Assembly: GCA_002352225.1 (NCBI GenBank)
Contig: DEIA01000032.1
Coordinates: 17,650 to 81,649 of the forward strand
Reading direction: 5' to 3'
DNA from: Flammeovirgaceae bacterium UBA2786
GTDB taxonomy: Bacteria > Bacteroidota > Bacteroidia > Cytophagales > Cyclobacteriaceae
DNA: 64,000 nt
The notes under the pieces are model-generated. The model did no database searches, was not told where the DNA came from, and saw nothing but the letters and a program-made list of their open reading frames with translations. Position numbers and translations under genes: made by a program. Positions 1-9,597 of the stretch are shown piece by piece (positions within the stretch are counted from its first letter, which is position 1; each line of letters begins with the position of its first letter).

Positions 1-1
1 A

Positions 2-457
2 ATAGGCTATCACGCACTTGAGTTGCCTCTTATGTTTGAGGAAGATGCCCTTTTTATTCTTTTGCGCGAAAACCGAATACTGTTGCAGGAGATAACCATC
101 AGAGCAAACAGACTTTATCCCAACAAAGTTGAAGATCGTACCAAAGTGGCGCCCGGTACATTAAGCAAAATTCAAATGTTCGAGTCGCCCTTTGATTATT
201 TCTGGAAACTGGAACGCGAAAAGCGGAAACTCTCGCGTGTTATTGAAGAGAATAACCGCACGCAAATTTTCCGGCAGGTAATTACCGACCCCGATGTAAA
301 AACCATTATGATGGAAGACCATCATATAGATGAAGAAACGTATTACAACCTGATTGAGAAATTCAATATTCAACATCCATCCATCCATTACTTTACCGAT
401 CCCGATGCCATTATGGAAGCCCTGCACGGTTTCTTTGAAAAGAACAAACCCGATTAG
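2..457 (+). CDS. Hypothetical protein, 5' end outside the window
   Basis: The reading frame is open from the first bases of the window to the stop at 455-457, so this is the C-terminal part (about 151 residues) of a longer protein. An internal TTG at 23 or ATG at 32 could serve as a start, but the open upstream frame argues for truncation. The visible part is hydrophilic and charged, rich in Glu, Lys and Arg, with no signal peptide or membrane segment. It looks helical around the stretch FDYFWKLEREKRKL. I do not recognise the family. It ends about 155 bases before typA and is probably a separate transcription unit. Confidence 0.6.
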   Translation: MGYHALELPLMFEEDALFILLRENRILLQEITIRANRLYPNKVEDRTKVAPGTLSKIQMFESPFDYFWKLEREKRKLSRVIEENNRTQIFRQVITDPDVKTIMMEDHHIDEETYYNLIEKFNIQHPSIHYFTDPDAIMEALHGFFEKNKPD

Positions 458-461
458 TAAA

Positions 462-480
462 CCAATGTCGTTTAATTAAG
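462..480 (+). repeat. Solo copy of a 19-bp terminal-repeat sequence
   Basis: CCAATGTCGTTTAATTAAG matches 18 of 19 bases of the right-hand terminal inverted repeat of the element at 54609-54803 (CCAATGTCGTTTAGTTAAG on its minus strand). No second end is seen nearby, so it is a lone half or a decayed remnant just after the first gene's stop codon. Confidence 0.5.
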
Positions 481-566
481 CCTTTTTTATGGCCTCACGT
501 AAACCCTCCGTATTACTACTGCCGGAATATTGTACGGGAGCCTCCGTTAAAATCGCCAAATAAACC

Positions 567-574
567 TATCTTTG
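567..574 (+). promoter_or_regulatory. -7 promoter element before typA
   Basis: TATCTTTG fits the Bacteroidota -7 consensus TAnnTTTG and lies 38 bases before the typA ATG. I see no convincing TTTG -33 box at the usual distance, so only the -7 part is supported. Confidence 0.5.
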
Positions 575-612
575 CCGCCTTAAAGTCAAAAAAGAAGCGG
601 AAAACAGCGTTT

Positions 613-2436
613 ATGGAAGTAAATAAAATCAGAAACATCGCCATTATTGCCCACGTTGACCACGGTAAAACCACCTTGGTTGATAAATTATTGCATGCCG
701 GTCATCTCTTTAAAGACCATGAAAATCCTGGCGAGCTTATTATGGACAGCAACGATCTGGAACGTGAACGAGGCATTACCATTCTTGCTAAAAACGTTTC
801 CGTTCGGTATAAAGATTATAAAATCAATGTAATTGATACCCCCGGCCACAGCGATTTTGGAGGCGAGGTTGAACGTGTACTTAATATGGCCGATGGTTGC
901 TTGTTGCTGGTAGATGCCTTTGAAGGCCCCATGCCACAGACCCGTTTTGTGTTGCAGAAAGCATTGCAACTCGGTTTAAAACCGATTGTAGTTATAAATA
1001 AAGTAGATAAGAAAAATTGCACGCCAGACGAAGTACATGAATCAGTATTCGATTTAATGTTTGCGCTGGATGCAAACGAAGATCAATTAGATTTTCCTAC
1101 ATTTTACGGTTCGGCCAAACAAGGCTGGATGAGTACAGACTGGAAAACACCAACTACTGATATCAATGCATTGATTGAAGGTATAATCAAATATATTCCT
1201 GCTCCAAAAATTGATGAAGGAACAACACAAATGTTGATTACATCGTTGGAGTACTCTTCATTCATTGGCCGTATTGCTATTGGGCGTGTGCAACGCGGTT
1301 CGGTTAAGCCAGGCCAGCAAATTGCTTTGGTTAAGCGCGATGGCGGAGCGGTGGTTAAAACCCGCATTAAGGAAGTTTATGTGTTTGAAGGATTTGAGAA
1401 GAAGAAGGTGGAGCAGGTTAATGCCGGAGAAATTTGTGCCTTGGTAGGCTTAGAAGGTTTTGAAATTGGCGATACCGTTGCCGATATAGAAAAACCAGAA
1501 GCGTTGAAGTCAATTGCGATTGATGAACCAACCATGAGTATGTTGTTTACCATCAACAACTCACCCTTCTATGCCAAAGAAGGAAAGTTTGTTACCTCGC
1601 GCCACATTAAAGACCGGCTGGAAAAGGAACTGGAAAAAAATCTGGCGTTGCGCGTAGGCGAAACCGGATCGGCCGATAGCTTTATGGTGTTTGGCCGTGG
1701 CGTATTGCACTTATCAGTATTAATTGAAACCATGCGCAGAGAAGGCTACGAGTTGCAGATTGGACAGCCGCAGGTAATCTTTCGCGAAATTGATGGGGTG
1801 AAGTGTGAACCGGTTGAAGAATTAACTATCGACTTACCCGAAACGGATGCTGGTAAAGCCATTGAAACCGTTTCGATGCGCAAGGGCGAAATGGTTAACA
1901 TGGAACCTAAGGCCGATCGGATGATTTTGAAATTCATGATTCCATCGCGTGGAATTATGGGCTTGCGAAATTATTTATTGAACGTAACAGCGGGTGAAGC
2001 CGTAGTTACACACCGTTTTAAAGAATATCAGCCGTACAAAGGAGAAATACCGGGCCGCATTAATGGTTCGTTAATTGTAATGGAACAGGGCGAAGCCATT
2101 CCGTACAGTTTGCACAACCTGCAAGACCGCGGTAAGTTCTTCATCAATCCGGGCGAGCCTGTGTATGAAGGACAGGTAATAGGTGAGCATAGCCGTAGTG
2201 GCGACCTGGTAATAAACGTTACCAAAACCAAGAAGCTAACCAATATGCGGGCTTCCGGTGCCGATGAGAAAATGAAAATTGCACCTCCGCTTAAGCACAC
2301 CTTAGAAGAAGCATTAGAATACATACAGGCCGATGAATATGTAGAGGTAACACCCAAGTCAATTCGTCTGCGTAAAATTTATCTGAACGAAAACGATCGT
2401 AAACGCGAACGCAATAAGGCAGGATCGAATGCATAA
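613..2436 (+). CDS. typA: Translational GTPase TypA/BipA
   Basis: Ribosome-associated GTPase of the elongation-factor superfamily, involved in ribosome assembly and stress or cold adaptation. The 607 residues match the usual family length. The G-domain motifs are clear: the P-loop AHVDHGKTT near residue 14, the switch II motif DTPGHSDFGGEV near 76, and NKVDK near 128. An EF-Tu domain II follows, then EF-G-like domains with the conserved SRGIMGLRNYLL region. The ATG at 613 places the GTPase domain right at the N terminus, as in the family. The last 8 bases overlap the next gene, so the two are probably co-transcribed. A -7 box lies at 567-574. Confidence 0.97.
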   Translation: MEVNKIRNIAIIAHVDHGKTTLVDKLLHAGHLFKDHENPGELIMDSNDLERERGITILAKNVSVRYKDYKINVIDTPGHSDFGGEVERVLNMADGCLLLVDAFEGPMPQTRFVLQKALQLGLKPIVVINKVDKKNCTPDEVHESVFDLMFALDANEDQLDFPTFYGSAKQGWMSTDWKTPTTDINALIEGIIKYIPAPKIDEGTTQMLITSLEYSSFIGRIAIGRVQRGSVKPGQQIALVKRDGGAVVKTRIKEVYVFEGFEKKKVEQVNAGEICALVGLEGFEIGDTVADIEKPEALKSIAIDEPTMSMLFTINNSPFYAKEGKFVTSRHIKDRLEKELEKNLALRVGETGSADSFMVFGRGVLHLSVLIETMRREGYELQIGQPQVIFREIDGVKCEPVEELTIDLPETDAGKAIETVSMRKGEMVNMEPKADRMILKFMIPSRGIMGLRNYLLNVTAGEAVVTHRFKEYQPYKGEIPGRINGSLIVMEQGEAIPYSLHNLQDRGKFFINPGEPVYEGQVIGEHSRSGDLVINVTKTKKLTNMRASGADEKMKIAPPLKHTLEEALEYIQADEYVEVTPKSIRLRKIYLNENDRKRERNKAGSNA

Positions 2437-3271
2437 AAGTCTTCTAATCGGTATACTTACACTAGCCTCTTACACTTTTGGGTTTGCACAAAACTCAAAG
2501 TGGGCGGCCTGGGAAACAGAAGCCGATACCCTGATGGGGCGCGAAGATTTTAAGAAAGCCATTGCGTTGTATACCAAAATCATTAAAGCTTCGGGTCTTA
2601 AGCAAAAAGATAACTACCGCCCTCTTTACAAAAGAGCGGTTGCATTTTACAGTTCGGGCCAATGGCAACCCGCTATTGCCGATATAACTAAGTTTATTCC
2701 AGAATTTCCGCAGAACTATCAGGCGCGCATTTTACGGGCTCTTGTATACCGCGAATTAAATGATGCCGATAACCAATTGATTGATATTGAATCTGCAATA
2801 GAACTGACGGGTGGCGACCCTCAATTACTTCACTGGCGTGGGAGTTTACTGATGGAGAAGGAAGAGTATCAACGCGCCAAAAATGATTTCAAGCAGATTA
2901 TTCAGATACAGGACGATCCGGAAATTGAAATGAATCTGGCCCTGGTGCATTACTCGATGGATGAGTTAGACAGCGCACTTATGGCGGTTAATAAAGCCAT
3001 TGAATTGGATGGAACTTATGGTGCGGCTTATTATTATGGAGGTGCCTTTGCGTTGGAGTTGGAACAGTACGAACAGGCCCTTAAGTTTCTGGATGTAGCT
3101 TTGCGTCTGGAGCCAGAAAATTTACAAGCCCAATTCTATAAAGGAATTTCATTAGTTGAATTGAAGCGTGAGGAAGAAGGTTGCAGATATCTGAATAAAG
3201 CCTTTTATAGCGGGATAGATGATGCAGCCGATTACCTGAAGCAGTATTGTTACGAGGTTCTGAAAGACTAA
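2429..3271 (+). CDS. Exported tetratricopeptide-repeat protein
   Basis: A 280-residue protein with a signal peptide ending near FGFAQ (residue 21), then tandem TPR-type helical repeats covering most of the mature chain; motifs such as YYYGGAFALELEQYEQALKF are typical. TPR proteins scaffold protein-protein contacts, and this one is predicted to sit in the periplasm or on the envelope. There is no catalytic motif. Its start overlaps the end of typA by 8 bases and its stop lies 32 bases before guaA, so it sits in a tight same-strand run. The specific partner is unknown. Confidence 0.8.
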   Translation: MHKSLLIGILTLASYTFGFAQNSKWAAWETEADTLMGREDFKKAIALYTKIIKASGLKQKDNYRPLYKRAVAFYSSGQWQPAIADITKFIPEFPQNYQARILRALVYRELNDADNQLIDIESAIELTGGDPQLLHWRGSLLMEKEEYQRAKNDFKQIIQIQDDPEIEMNLALVHYSMDELDSALMAVNKAIELDGTYGAAYYYGGAFALELEQYEQALKFLDVALRLEPENLQAQFYKGISLVELKREEEGCRYLNKAFYSGIDDAADYLKQYCYEVLKD

Positions 3272-3303
3272 TTTCCAGTATAGCCGAAATAATTTTTTTA
3301 AAA

Positions 3304-4830
3304 ATGGCACAGCAAATTCTCATTCTCGATTTCGGATCGCAGTACACTCAACTAATTGCGCGAAGAGTACGTGAACTAAATGTGTATTGTGAGATACATC
3401 CCTTTAATCACATTCCAACCATTACACCCGATATCAAAGGGGTAATTCTTTCCGGAAGCCCGTGCTCGGTGCGCGATGCCAATTCGCCCGATGTGGATAT
3501 AAAACAGTTTGGAAAAATTCCGGTGCTTGGCGTGTGTTATGGTGCACAGTTAATAGCCCATAAAAGTGGTGGCTCGGTAGCGCCTTCGCAGATTCGGGAA
3601 TACGGTCGCGCAAAACTTACTACCGTTAATCATCACAATGAGTTATTAAAAGAGATCTCGTTGGATTCACAAGTGTGGATGTCGCATGCCGATACCATTA
3701 CGTCAATCCCCGATCAGTTTGAAATTATTGCCAGCACACCTTCGGTTAAGGTAGCTGCATTTCATTTGAAAGGCGAAAAGATTTATGGTATTCAGTTTCA
3801 CCCCGAAGTAACGCATTCGCTGGAAGGTAAAAACCTGCTACGCAATTTTGTGGTGCATATTTGTGGCTGTGCACAAGACTGGACTCCCGATCAGTTTGTA
3901 GAAACTACAGTGGCCGATCTGAAAAAGAAGTTGGGTAATGATAAAGTAGTAATGGCACTATCGGGTGGAGTAGATTCTACCGTAGCGGCTATGCTCATCC
4001 ATAAAGCCATAGGAAAAAATCTCTATTGTATTTTTGTTGATAATGGCTTGTTGCGTAAAGATGAGTTTGCACAGGTGTTGCAATCGTATCAGGGCATGGG
4101 CCTTAATATTAAAGGTGTAGATGCTAAAGATAAATTTTACACATCCTTAAAAGGATTGGCCGAACCGGAGTCAAAACGCAAAGCTATTGGTAAAACATTT
4201 ATTGATGTGTTTGATGAAGAAGCTCACGCGCTGACTGAAGTAAAGTGGCTGGGGCAGGGTACCATTTATCCGGATGTGATTGAGTCGGTTTCCGTAAAGG
4301 GTCCATCAGCCACAATCAAGTCGCACCATAATGTAGGTGGCTTGCCTGAAAAGATGAAGATGAAAGTGGTAGAGCCACTGAATACATTGTTTAAAGATGA
4401 AGTTCGTTTGGTAGGAAAAACACTGGGTATTGATCCGCTTATTCTGGGTCGCCACCCTTTTCCCGGGCCAGGTTTAGGTATTCGTATTTTAGGAGAGGTT
4501 ACGGCCGATAAGGTGAAGATACTACAGGAAGTAGATGCAATTTTTATTGGCGGTCTTCGTTCGCATGGGTTGTATGAAAAAGTATGGCAGGCTGGTGCCG
4601 TATTGCTTCCGGTTTATTCGGTGGGTGTAATGGGCGATGAGCGTACCTATGAACAAGTTACGGCATTACGGGCAGTAGTAAGTGTAGATGGCATGACGGC
4701 CGACTGGGCACATCTGCCGCATGAATTTTTGAGCGAAATATCTTCCGATATTATTAATAAAGTAAAAGGCGTTAACCGGGTAGTGTACGACATTAGCTCA
4801 AAGCCCCCGGCAACCATCGAATGGGAATAG
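3304..4830 (+). CDS. guaA: GMP synthase (glutamine-hydrolysing)
   Basis: Converts XMP, ATP and glutamine to GMP in cytosolic purine synthesis. The N-terminal class I amidotransferase has the nucleophile in GVCYGAQ near residue 80 and HPEV near 170. The ATP-pyrophosphatase domain has the PP-loop SGGVDST near 220, and a C-terminal dimerisation domain ends at PPATIEWE, the hallmark end of GuaA. I use the ATG at 3304 (508 residues), because the frame continuing upstream to 3247 would add 19 unrelated residues and overlap the TPR gene. Length and motifs are standard for the family. Confidence 0.97.
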   Translation: MAQQILILDFGSQYTQLIARRVRELNVYCEIHPFNHIPTITPDIKGVILSGSPCSVRDANSPDVDIKQFGKIPVLGVCYGAQLIAHKSGGSVAPSQIREYGRAKLTTVNHHNELLKEISLDSQVWMSHADTITSIPDQFEIIASTPSVKVAAFHLKGEKIYGIQFHPEVTHSLEGKNLLRNFVVHICGCAQDWTPDQFVETTVADLKKKLGNDKVVMALSGGVDSTVAAMLIHKAIGKNLYCIFVDNGLLRKDEFAQVLQSYQGMGLNIKGVDAKDKFYTSLKGLAEPESKRKAIGKTFIDVFDEEAHALTEVKWLGQGTIYPDVIESVSVKGPSATIKSHHNVGGLPEKMKMKVVEPLNTLFKDEVRLVGKTLGIDPLILGRHPFPGPGLGIRILGEVTADKVKILQEVDAIFIGGLRSHGLYEKVWQAGAVLLPVYSVGVMGDERTYEQVTALRAVVSVDGMTADWAHLPHEFLSEISSDIINKVKGVNRVVYDISSKPPATIEWE

Positions 4831-4866
4831 CGGCTTAATTTTTGATTGATTATATTGGCCAGCAGA

Positions 4867-6597
4867 ATGAAAAGGCCCCACATGAGTAAGTATTTGTTCT
4901 TATTATTTGTTGTTGCCAGTCTTACACAGGCAATTGGTCAGGATTTCAAAAAGCAATTCAGGCAGGCTAAAGACTTATACGAAGAAAAGCAGTACAGCGC
5001 AGCAATGGCTGCCTTTAAGCCACTAACCGTTTACGATCAGACCAATCCATTTCCTGAGTATGCGTCATTTTATTATGCCCTATCGGCTTACCAATTAGGG
5101 TATGGTTCGGTAGCGAAGGACATGTTTTTGCAAATTAAAAAACTGTATCCATCGTGGAATCAGAAGCAGGAAGTTGATTACTGGTTATGCAAATTGTATT
5201 TCGATCAGGGCGATATTTTTCAGGCGCTGAAGATGGCTTCTGCAATTTCCGATCCGTCTTTTCAAGCCAGCCTTACAGACCTTAAGCGGTTTTATCTGGA
5301 TAAGATTAACGATAGCGAAACGCTTAAAATGGTTTTGGAAGATTATCCGGAAGAGCGTGAGGCAGGGCGTGCCTTATTAAAGGTATTAGGTAAACAACCA
5401 TTTCATCTTCAGGAAACTGCTATGATGGAATTGTTGATTACAAAATTTAATCTGCCTCGCGAAAAACTTATTACAGTTGAAACTCCGAAACCAGTATTTA
5501 AAGATTCGTATCGGGTAGCGTTGATAATGCCTTTTCTGGCTGCCACACTGGATCCTTCGCCTGTAGTAAAGCGCAATCAATTTGTGCTTGATATTTATGA
5601 AGGCATAAAACTGGCCGCAGACTCTCTTCGCAAGCAAGGCATTAACCTGGAAGTATTGGCGTACGATAATGAGCGCTCACCTGAACTTACCCGAAAAATT
5701 TTATTGCAGGAGGAACTCAAATCGGCCGATATAATTATAGGACCACTTTTTCCGGAAGAAGCTAAACCGGTTCTGGAATTTTCTCAAACCAACCAAGTGA
5801 ATGCATTAATAAATCCGGCTTCTAATACTATTGAGTTTGCCCCTAATCCATATTCATTTTTGCTTCAGCCAAGTCATGAAACATTAGGTATTCGTTCGGC
5901 AGAATGGGTAGCCCGGAATGTGCACAGAAAGAATTGTCTGGTGTACTATGGCGAAACGGTAAAAGACTCTGTAATGGCTTTTGCTTTTATTAAGAAAGCG
6001 CTTGAGTTGGGTGTTAAGGTTGTGTATGCCGAAGAGGTGCACAAAGAAGCATCAGCTAATATTCTTACCAACCTCGTTTCGGCAACCGAGTATGATGAAT
6101 GGAAAAACCCCCTTCAGTTTAAACTAAAAAGAGATAGTTTAGGCAGCATCTTTGTGGCATCGGATAATGAGCTGATTTACTCTAAGGTGATAAATGGGGT
6201 AGAAACAAGAAACGACTCTATAACTATAATCGGGCAGGAGAGTTGGCTAACCGATACTTCAATCGACTATTCAAAATTTGAACGTACCCGGGTTAATCTG
6301 GCTGCACCCAATTATCGGGCTATCAGCAACCCGGCTTATACAGAGTTTCGTAAGAAATTTATTCAAAAACATGGTATTCTGCCGGGCGAATATGCCACCC
6401 TTGGCTACGAAACTACCATGATGGTGGGCCAGTTTTTCAGTAAATATGGAGCCCGGTTTCTCGAACTTATGCCCCCAGGCGAAATTCAACCCGGGCATCT
6501 GGGTACTGGCTACCTGCTTTTGCCAGGCCGCGACAACGGGCATGTATCGTTCATTAGCTTTAAACAAGGGGTGGTTGTTACCACGGGAACCGAGTAA
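4867..6597 (+). CDS. Exported protein with TPR region and ABC-type substrate-binding (Peripla_BP_6-like) domain
   Basis: About 576 residues. A signal peptide ends near AIGQ; the ATG at 4867 or the one at 4882 both give a plausible leader, and a TTG at 4846 is less likely. Residues about 25-190 resemble TPR helices. From about residue 215 a two-lobed type I periplasmic-binding fold begins (YRVALIMPFLAATL, then ADIIIGPLFPEEAKPV), as in LivK- and LpoA-like proteins. No permease or ATPase genes are adjacent, so a sensory, cell-wall-linked or receptor role is as likely as transport. It lies 36 bases after guaA. Confidence 0.75.
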   Translation: MKRPHMSKYLFLLFVVASLTQAIGQDFKKQFRQAKDLYEEKQYSAAMAAFKPLTVYDQTNPFPEYASFYYALSAYQLGYGSVAKDMFLQIKKLYPSWNQKQEVDYWLCKLYFDQGDIFQALKMASAISDPSFQASLTDLKRFYLDKINDSETLKMVLEDYPEEREAGRALLKVLGKQPFHLQETAMMELLITKFNLPREKLITVETPKPVFKDSYRVALIMPFLAATLDPSPVVKRNQFVLDIYEGIKLAADSLRKQGINLEVLAYDNERSPELTRKILLQEELKSADIIIGPLFPEEAKPVLEFSQTNQVNALINPASNTIEFAPNPYSFLLQPSHETLGIRSAEWVARNVHRKNCLVYYGETVKDSVMAFAFIKKALELGVKVVYAEEVHKEASANILTNLVSATEYDEWKNPLQFKLKRDSLGSIFVASDNELIYSKVINGVETRNDSITIIGQESWLTDTSIDYSKFERTRVNLAAPNYRAISNPAYTEFRKKFIQKHGILPGEYATLGYETTMMVGQFFSKYGARFLELMPPGEIQPGHLGTGYLLLPGRDNGHVSFISFKQGVVVTTGTE

Positions 6598-6656
6598 GCC
6601 AGAATGTAATTTTGATCAAATCCTTACACCAAAGCGTTCATCCAAAAGGCATTTAA

Positions 6657-6664
6657 TACCTTTG
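6657..6664 (+). promoter_or_regulatory. -7 promoter element before the 6710 gene
   Basis: TACCTTTG is an exact match to TAnnTTTG, 45 bases before the ATG at 6710. No clear -33 box is visible. Confidence 0.5.
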
Positions 6665-6709
6665 TAGCGTATTTGAATCCGCATCTTTTAGTATTTTTAG
6701 GAGTAACTT

Positions 6710-7744
6710 ATGGTTAACGTGCGCACTACCCTTATCTGCCTTTTATTGCTTAGCTCGGTTATGGCGTTTAGCCAGACTACCGAAAAAGTGGCCGTTACAT
6801 TCGATGAGCTTTACGATGAGCCTTATTCTATTAATAAGTTATTTATAGCATTTCAGCCCCTTTACGGAGAAATTTTTGCAACAAACGTAAATGCAGGCTA
6901 TGGTGTGGAAGCTCAATACTTCCATAAAAACAAGTTTAATATTAAAGCCCAGTTCCGTAAATCGTATAGCAGTAAGTTTATGGACTTTAATCGTGAAAAT
7001 GCGCTGCAAAACAGCACGGTTTCCAATGTCCCTGAAGTTTTTAATTATTTTGAGTTTGGGGGTACCTACCACATTAAGGACTTTGATGAAGCTTCCACAA
7101 CTAAGATTTTCCTTCACCGCAAAAAAATGACAAGCACCCGGTGGGCTGCCACTCTGGCTACCTATGCCGAAGTACCCAGCAAGCTCCGGAAAATTTACGG
7201 AGCCCGTATGGGGATGGTAATTTGGGATGCAACGGTTGATATAAACCGAACGCTGGATAAACAGAATCTTTCTTATGCTAACCTGATTAATAGCGAAAAC
7301 AACAGTCTGCCCGAAACATATGTAGATGGAAATGGAGTAACGCAAGACATGATGGCCTTCTCCAATTTGTATTCAACCAATGCCTATATAGGAGCATCCC
7401 TTACCTGGATCCGGAATATTGCTGTAAGTTTTGACAAGTTTGACAATGCCGTGGATGATGGTATGTTTAATGTCTATTTTGATGTGCTGTTTGCTCCTTC
7501 TATGAAATTAGACCCGGTTAGTTATAATGGCTTCGATTATTCAACCAGTGCTATTAAACTAAATAAAATAGGAGCACGCCTTGGTTTTGAAGGTAAGTAT
7601 AACCGCACTCTGGGTTGGTCTTATGGTGGCGAATTGGGGTACAGACCTTCGTTAGATGGCCGTGGCTTCTTTGCCGTATTTAAAATTGCGTTCCCGGTAT
7701 TCAGTTCTAACCTCGACAATAAAGTCGAAGCTTTCAAAAAGTAG
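6710..7744 (+). CDS. Putative outer-membrane or exported beta-rich protein
   Basis: A 344-residue protein with a signal peptide (cleavage near VMAFSQ). The mature chain alternates hydrophobic and polar residues with many Tyr, Phe and Gly residues. It ends in strand-like segments (YGGELGYRPS, then FFAVFKIAFPVF), consistent with a beta-barrel outer-membrane protein. I recognise no named family. It is preceded by its own -7 box and followed 8 bases later by hutI, so hutI may be read from this promoter. Location is inferred from composition only; transport function is not shown. Confidence 0.65.
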   Translation: MVNVRTTLICLLLLSSVMAFSQTTEKVAVTFDELYDEPYSINKLFIAFQPLYGEIFATNVNAGYGVEAQYFHKNKFNIKAQFRKSYSSKFMDFNRENALQNSTVSNVPEVFNYFEFGGTYHIKDFDEASTTKIFLHRKKMTSTRWAATLATYAEVPSKLRKIYGARMGMVIWDATVDINRTLDKQNLSYANLINSENNSLPETYVDGNGVTQDMMAFSNLYSTNAYIGASLTWIRNIAVSFDKFDNAVDDGMFNVYFDVLFAPSMKLDPVSYNGFDYSTSAIKLNKIGARLGFEGKYNRTLGWSYGGELGYRPSLDGRGFFAVFKIAFPVFSSNLDNKVEAFKK

Positions 7745-7752
7745 TTCAGATA

Positions 7753-9000
7753 ATGCACAACATCCTGATCACGCACATCCACAAATTAGTGCAGGTGAGA
7801 GAACAGGCTCTGGATTTTATTGGGGGCCGGGCTATGGGCAATCTTCCGGAGTTGGAAAATGCCTATCTCGTAATCACTAACGGTTTAATTTCAGATTTTG
7901 GGCTGATGGATAATTTACCATCAGATTTAATAGCATCAACTACGTTAAATGCTTCGGGCCGATTAGTATTACCATCTTTTGTTGATTCGCATACACACCT
8001 GGTATTTGCTGATACACGCGAAGAAGAATTTGTGATGAAACTGAAAGGAGCAACCTATCAGCAGATTGCTGCTTCGGGTGGTGGTATTTTAAACTCAGCG
8101 CGAAAGTTACAACAAGCCAGTGAGGATGAACTTTTTGAAAAGGCATTAACACGGGTTTCTGAAATTATTGCTACGGGTACAGGGGCAGTAGAAATAAAAA
8201 GTGGCTATGGTCTTACCACCAAAGATGAATTAAAGATGTTGCGCGTGGCCCGAAGGCTGGGAGAACAAACACCGCTTACTGTAAAAACTACGTTGTTAGG
8301 TGCACATGCTGTACCTCAGAATAAATCCAAAGAAAAATACATTGAGGAAGTAATTCAGGAAATGATTCCGGCAGCAGCCGAACAAAAGCTGGCCGATTAT
8401 GTAGATGTGTTTTGTGAGACAGGATTCTTTACCCCCGAAGAGACCGAGAGAATTGTGGAGGCCGGAAAGCAATATGGATTGTTACCCCGGTTGCATGCCA
8501 ATCAATTAGGACGTTCGGGTGGTGTACAGACAGGAGTTAAGACAAAAGCGATTAGTGTTGATCATCTGGAAAATATAGGAGTAGAAGAAATTGAGACACT
8601 GAAAGGAAGCTCTACCATGCCGGTTTCGTTACCCGGTGCCGCTTTTTTTCTGGGATTAACGTTTACACCAGCGCGGCAAATTATTGATGCCGGTTTGCCG
8701 TTAGCCATTGCATCAGATTACAATCCCGGCAGCGCACCCAGCGGAAGTATGCCATTCAACATAAGTTTAGCGTGTATAAAGATGCGGATGCTTCCGGAAG
8801 AAGCTATTAACGCGGCTACTATTAATACGGCCTACACATTGGGGCTGTCGCAAAGTCATGCTACCATCACAAAAGGTAAAGTCGCAAATGTATTTATTAC
8901 AAAACCAATGCGATCGGTTGCTGCCATTCCGTATGGCTTTAGTCGTAATCCCGTAAGTCAGGTAATCTTAAATGGACAATTAATTTCAGAATACGAATAA
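7753..9000 (+). CDS. hutI: Imidazolonepropionase
   Basis: Cytosolic amidohydrolase that opens 4-imidazolone-5-propanoate to N-formimino-L-glutamate in histidine degradation. It has 415 residues, the normal length. Family motifs include the metal-binding DSHTHLVFADTREEEF near residue 77, KSGYGLTTKDELKMLR, the central HANQLGRSGG and the late IASDYNPGSAPSGSMP. The other hut genes are not in this window. It is packed between a barrel-like protein (8 bases upstream) and apt (1 base downstream), a grouping of convenience rather than pathway. Confidence 0.95.
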   Translation: MHNILITHIHKLVQVREQALDFIGGRAMGNLPELENAYLVITNGLISDFGLMDNLPSDLIASTTLNASGRLVLPSFVDSHTHLVFADTREEEFVMKLKGATYQQIAASGGGILNSARKLQQASEDELFEKALTRVSEIIATGTGAVEIKSGYGLTTKDELKMLRVARRLGEQTPLTVKTTLLGAHAVPQNKSKEKYIEEVIQEMIPAAAEQKLADYVDVFCETGFFTPEETERIVEAGKQYGLLPRLHANQLGRSGGVQTGVKTKAISVDHLENIGVEEIETLKGSSTMPVSLPGAAFFLGLTFTPARQIIDAGLPLAIASDYNPGSAPSGSMPFNISLACIKMRMLPEEAINAATINTAYTLGLSQSHATITKGKVANVFITKPMRSVAAIPYGFSRNPVSQVILNGQLISEYE

Positions 9001-9001
9001 G

Positions 9002-9538
9002 ATGGTGAAAGAAGAAACCGTTAAAGCCTTGTTGCGCGATGTACCTGATTTTCCGAAGCCTGGAATATTATTTAAGGATATTACTCCCTTGCTGGCCAAC
9101 CCACAAGCCAGAAAACTGGTAATGAATGAAATTGCAGATCATTTTCGTAATCAAGAGATAGATGCCGTGGCAGCGGTGGAGGCCCGCGGATTTATTTTTG
9201 GAATGTTGATAGCCGAAGCGCTTGATGTGGCTTTTGTTCCAGTACGCAAGGCTGGCAAACTTCCATATCATAAAGTTCGGGAAGAGTATGACCTTGAATA
9301 TGGAAAAGCGGCCATCGAAATGCATGTAGATGCTTTGAAGCGCGGAAGCCGCATCCTTATACACGATGATTTATTGGCAACGGGCGGAACGGCTGGTGCA
9401 GCAGGCAACCTGATTCATAAACTGGGTGGAGTGGTAGCAGGATATTCTTTTATTATTAATCTTGCCTTTTTGCCAGGTGAAAAAATTTTATCGGAAAAGT
9501 TTGGGGTTAAACCACACTATCTGGTAAAGTACGAGTAG
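9002..9538 (+). CDS. apt: Adenine phosphoribosyltransferase
   Basis: Purine salvage enzyme making AMP from adenine and PRPP. The 178 residues match the family. Visible motifs are AVEARGFIFG near residue 60, the flexible loop VRKAGKLPYHKV and the PRPP-binding LIHDDLLATGGTAGA near residue 120. The start lies one base after the hutI stop, indicating co-transcription and probably coupled translation. Nothing is unusual. Confidence 0.96.
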   Translation: MVKEETVKALLRDVPDFPKPGILFKDITPLLANPQARKLVMNEIADHFRNQEIDAVAAVEARGFIFGMLIAEALDVAFVPVRKAGKLPYHKVREEYDLEYGKAAIEMHVDALKRGSRILIHDDLLATGGTAGAAGNLIHKLGGVVAGYSFIINLAFLPGEKILSEKFGVKPHYLVKYE

Positions 9539-9597
9539 TTTGGATGGAATTAATTTCCTCATAACTTTCTGATAAATTTAACTGCTATAGAAGGGTA

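Noticed and set aside
6839..7345. A 168-residue minus-strand frame antisense to the barrel-like gene
   Set aside because: It is a shadow of a gene with a good signal peptide and its own -7 box.
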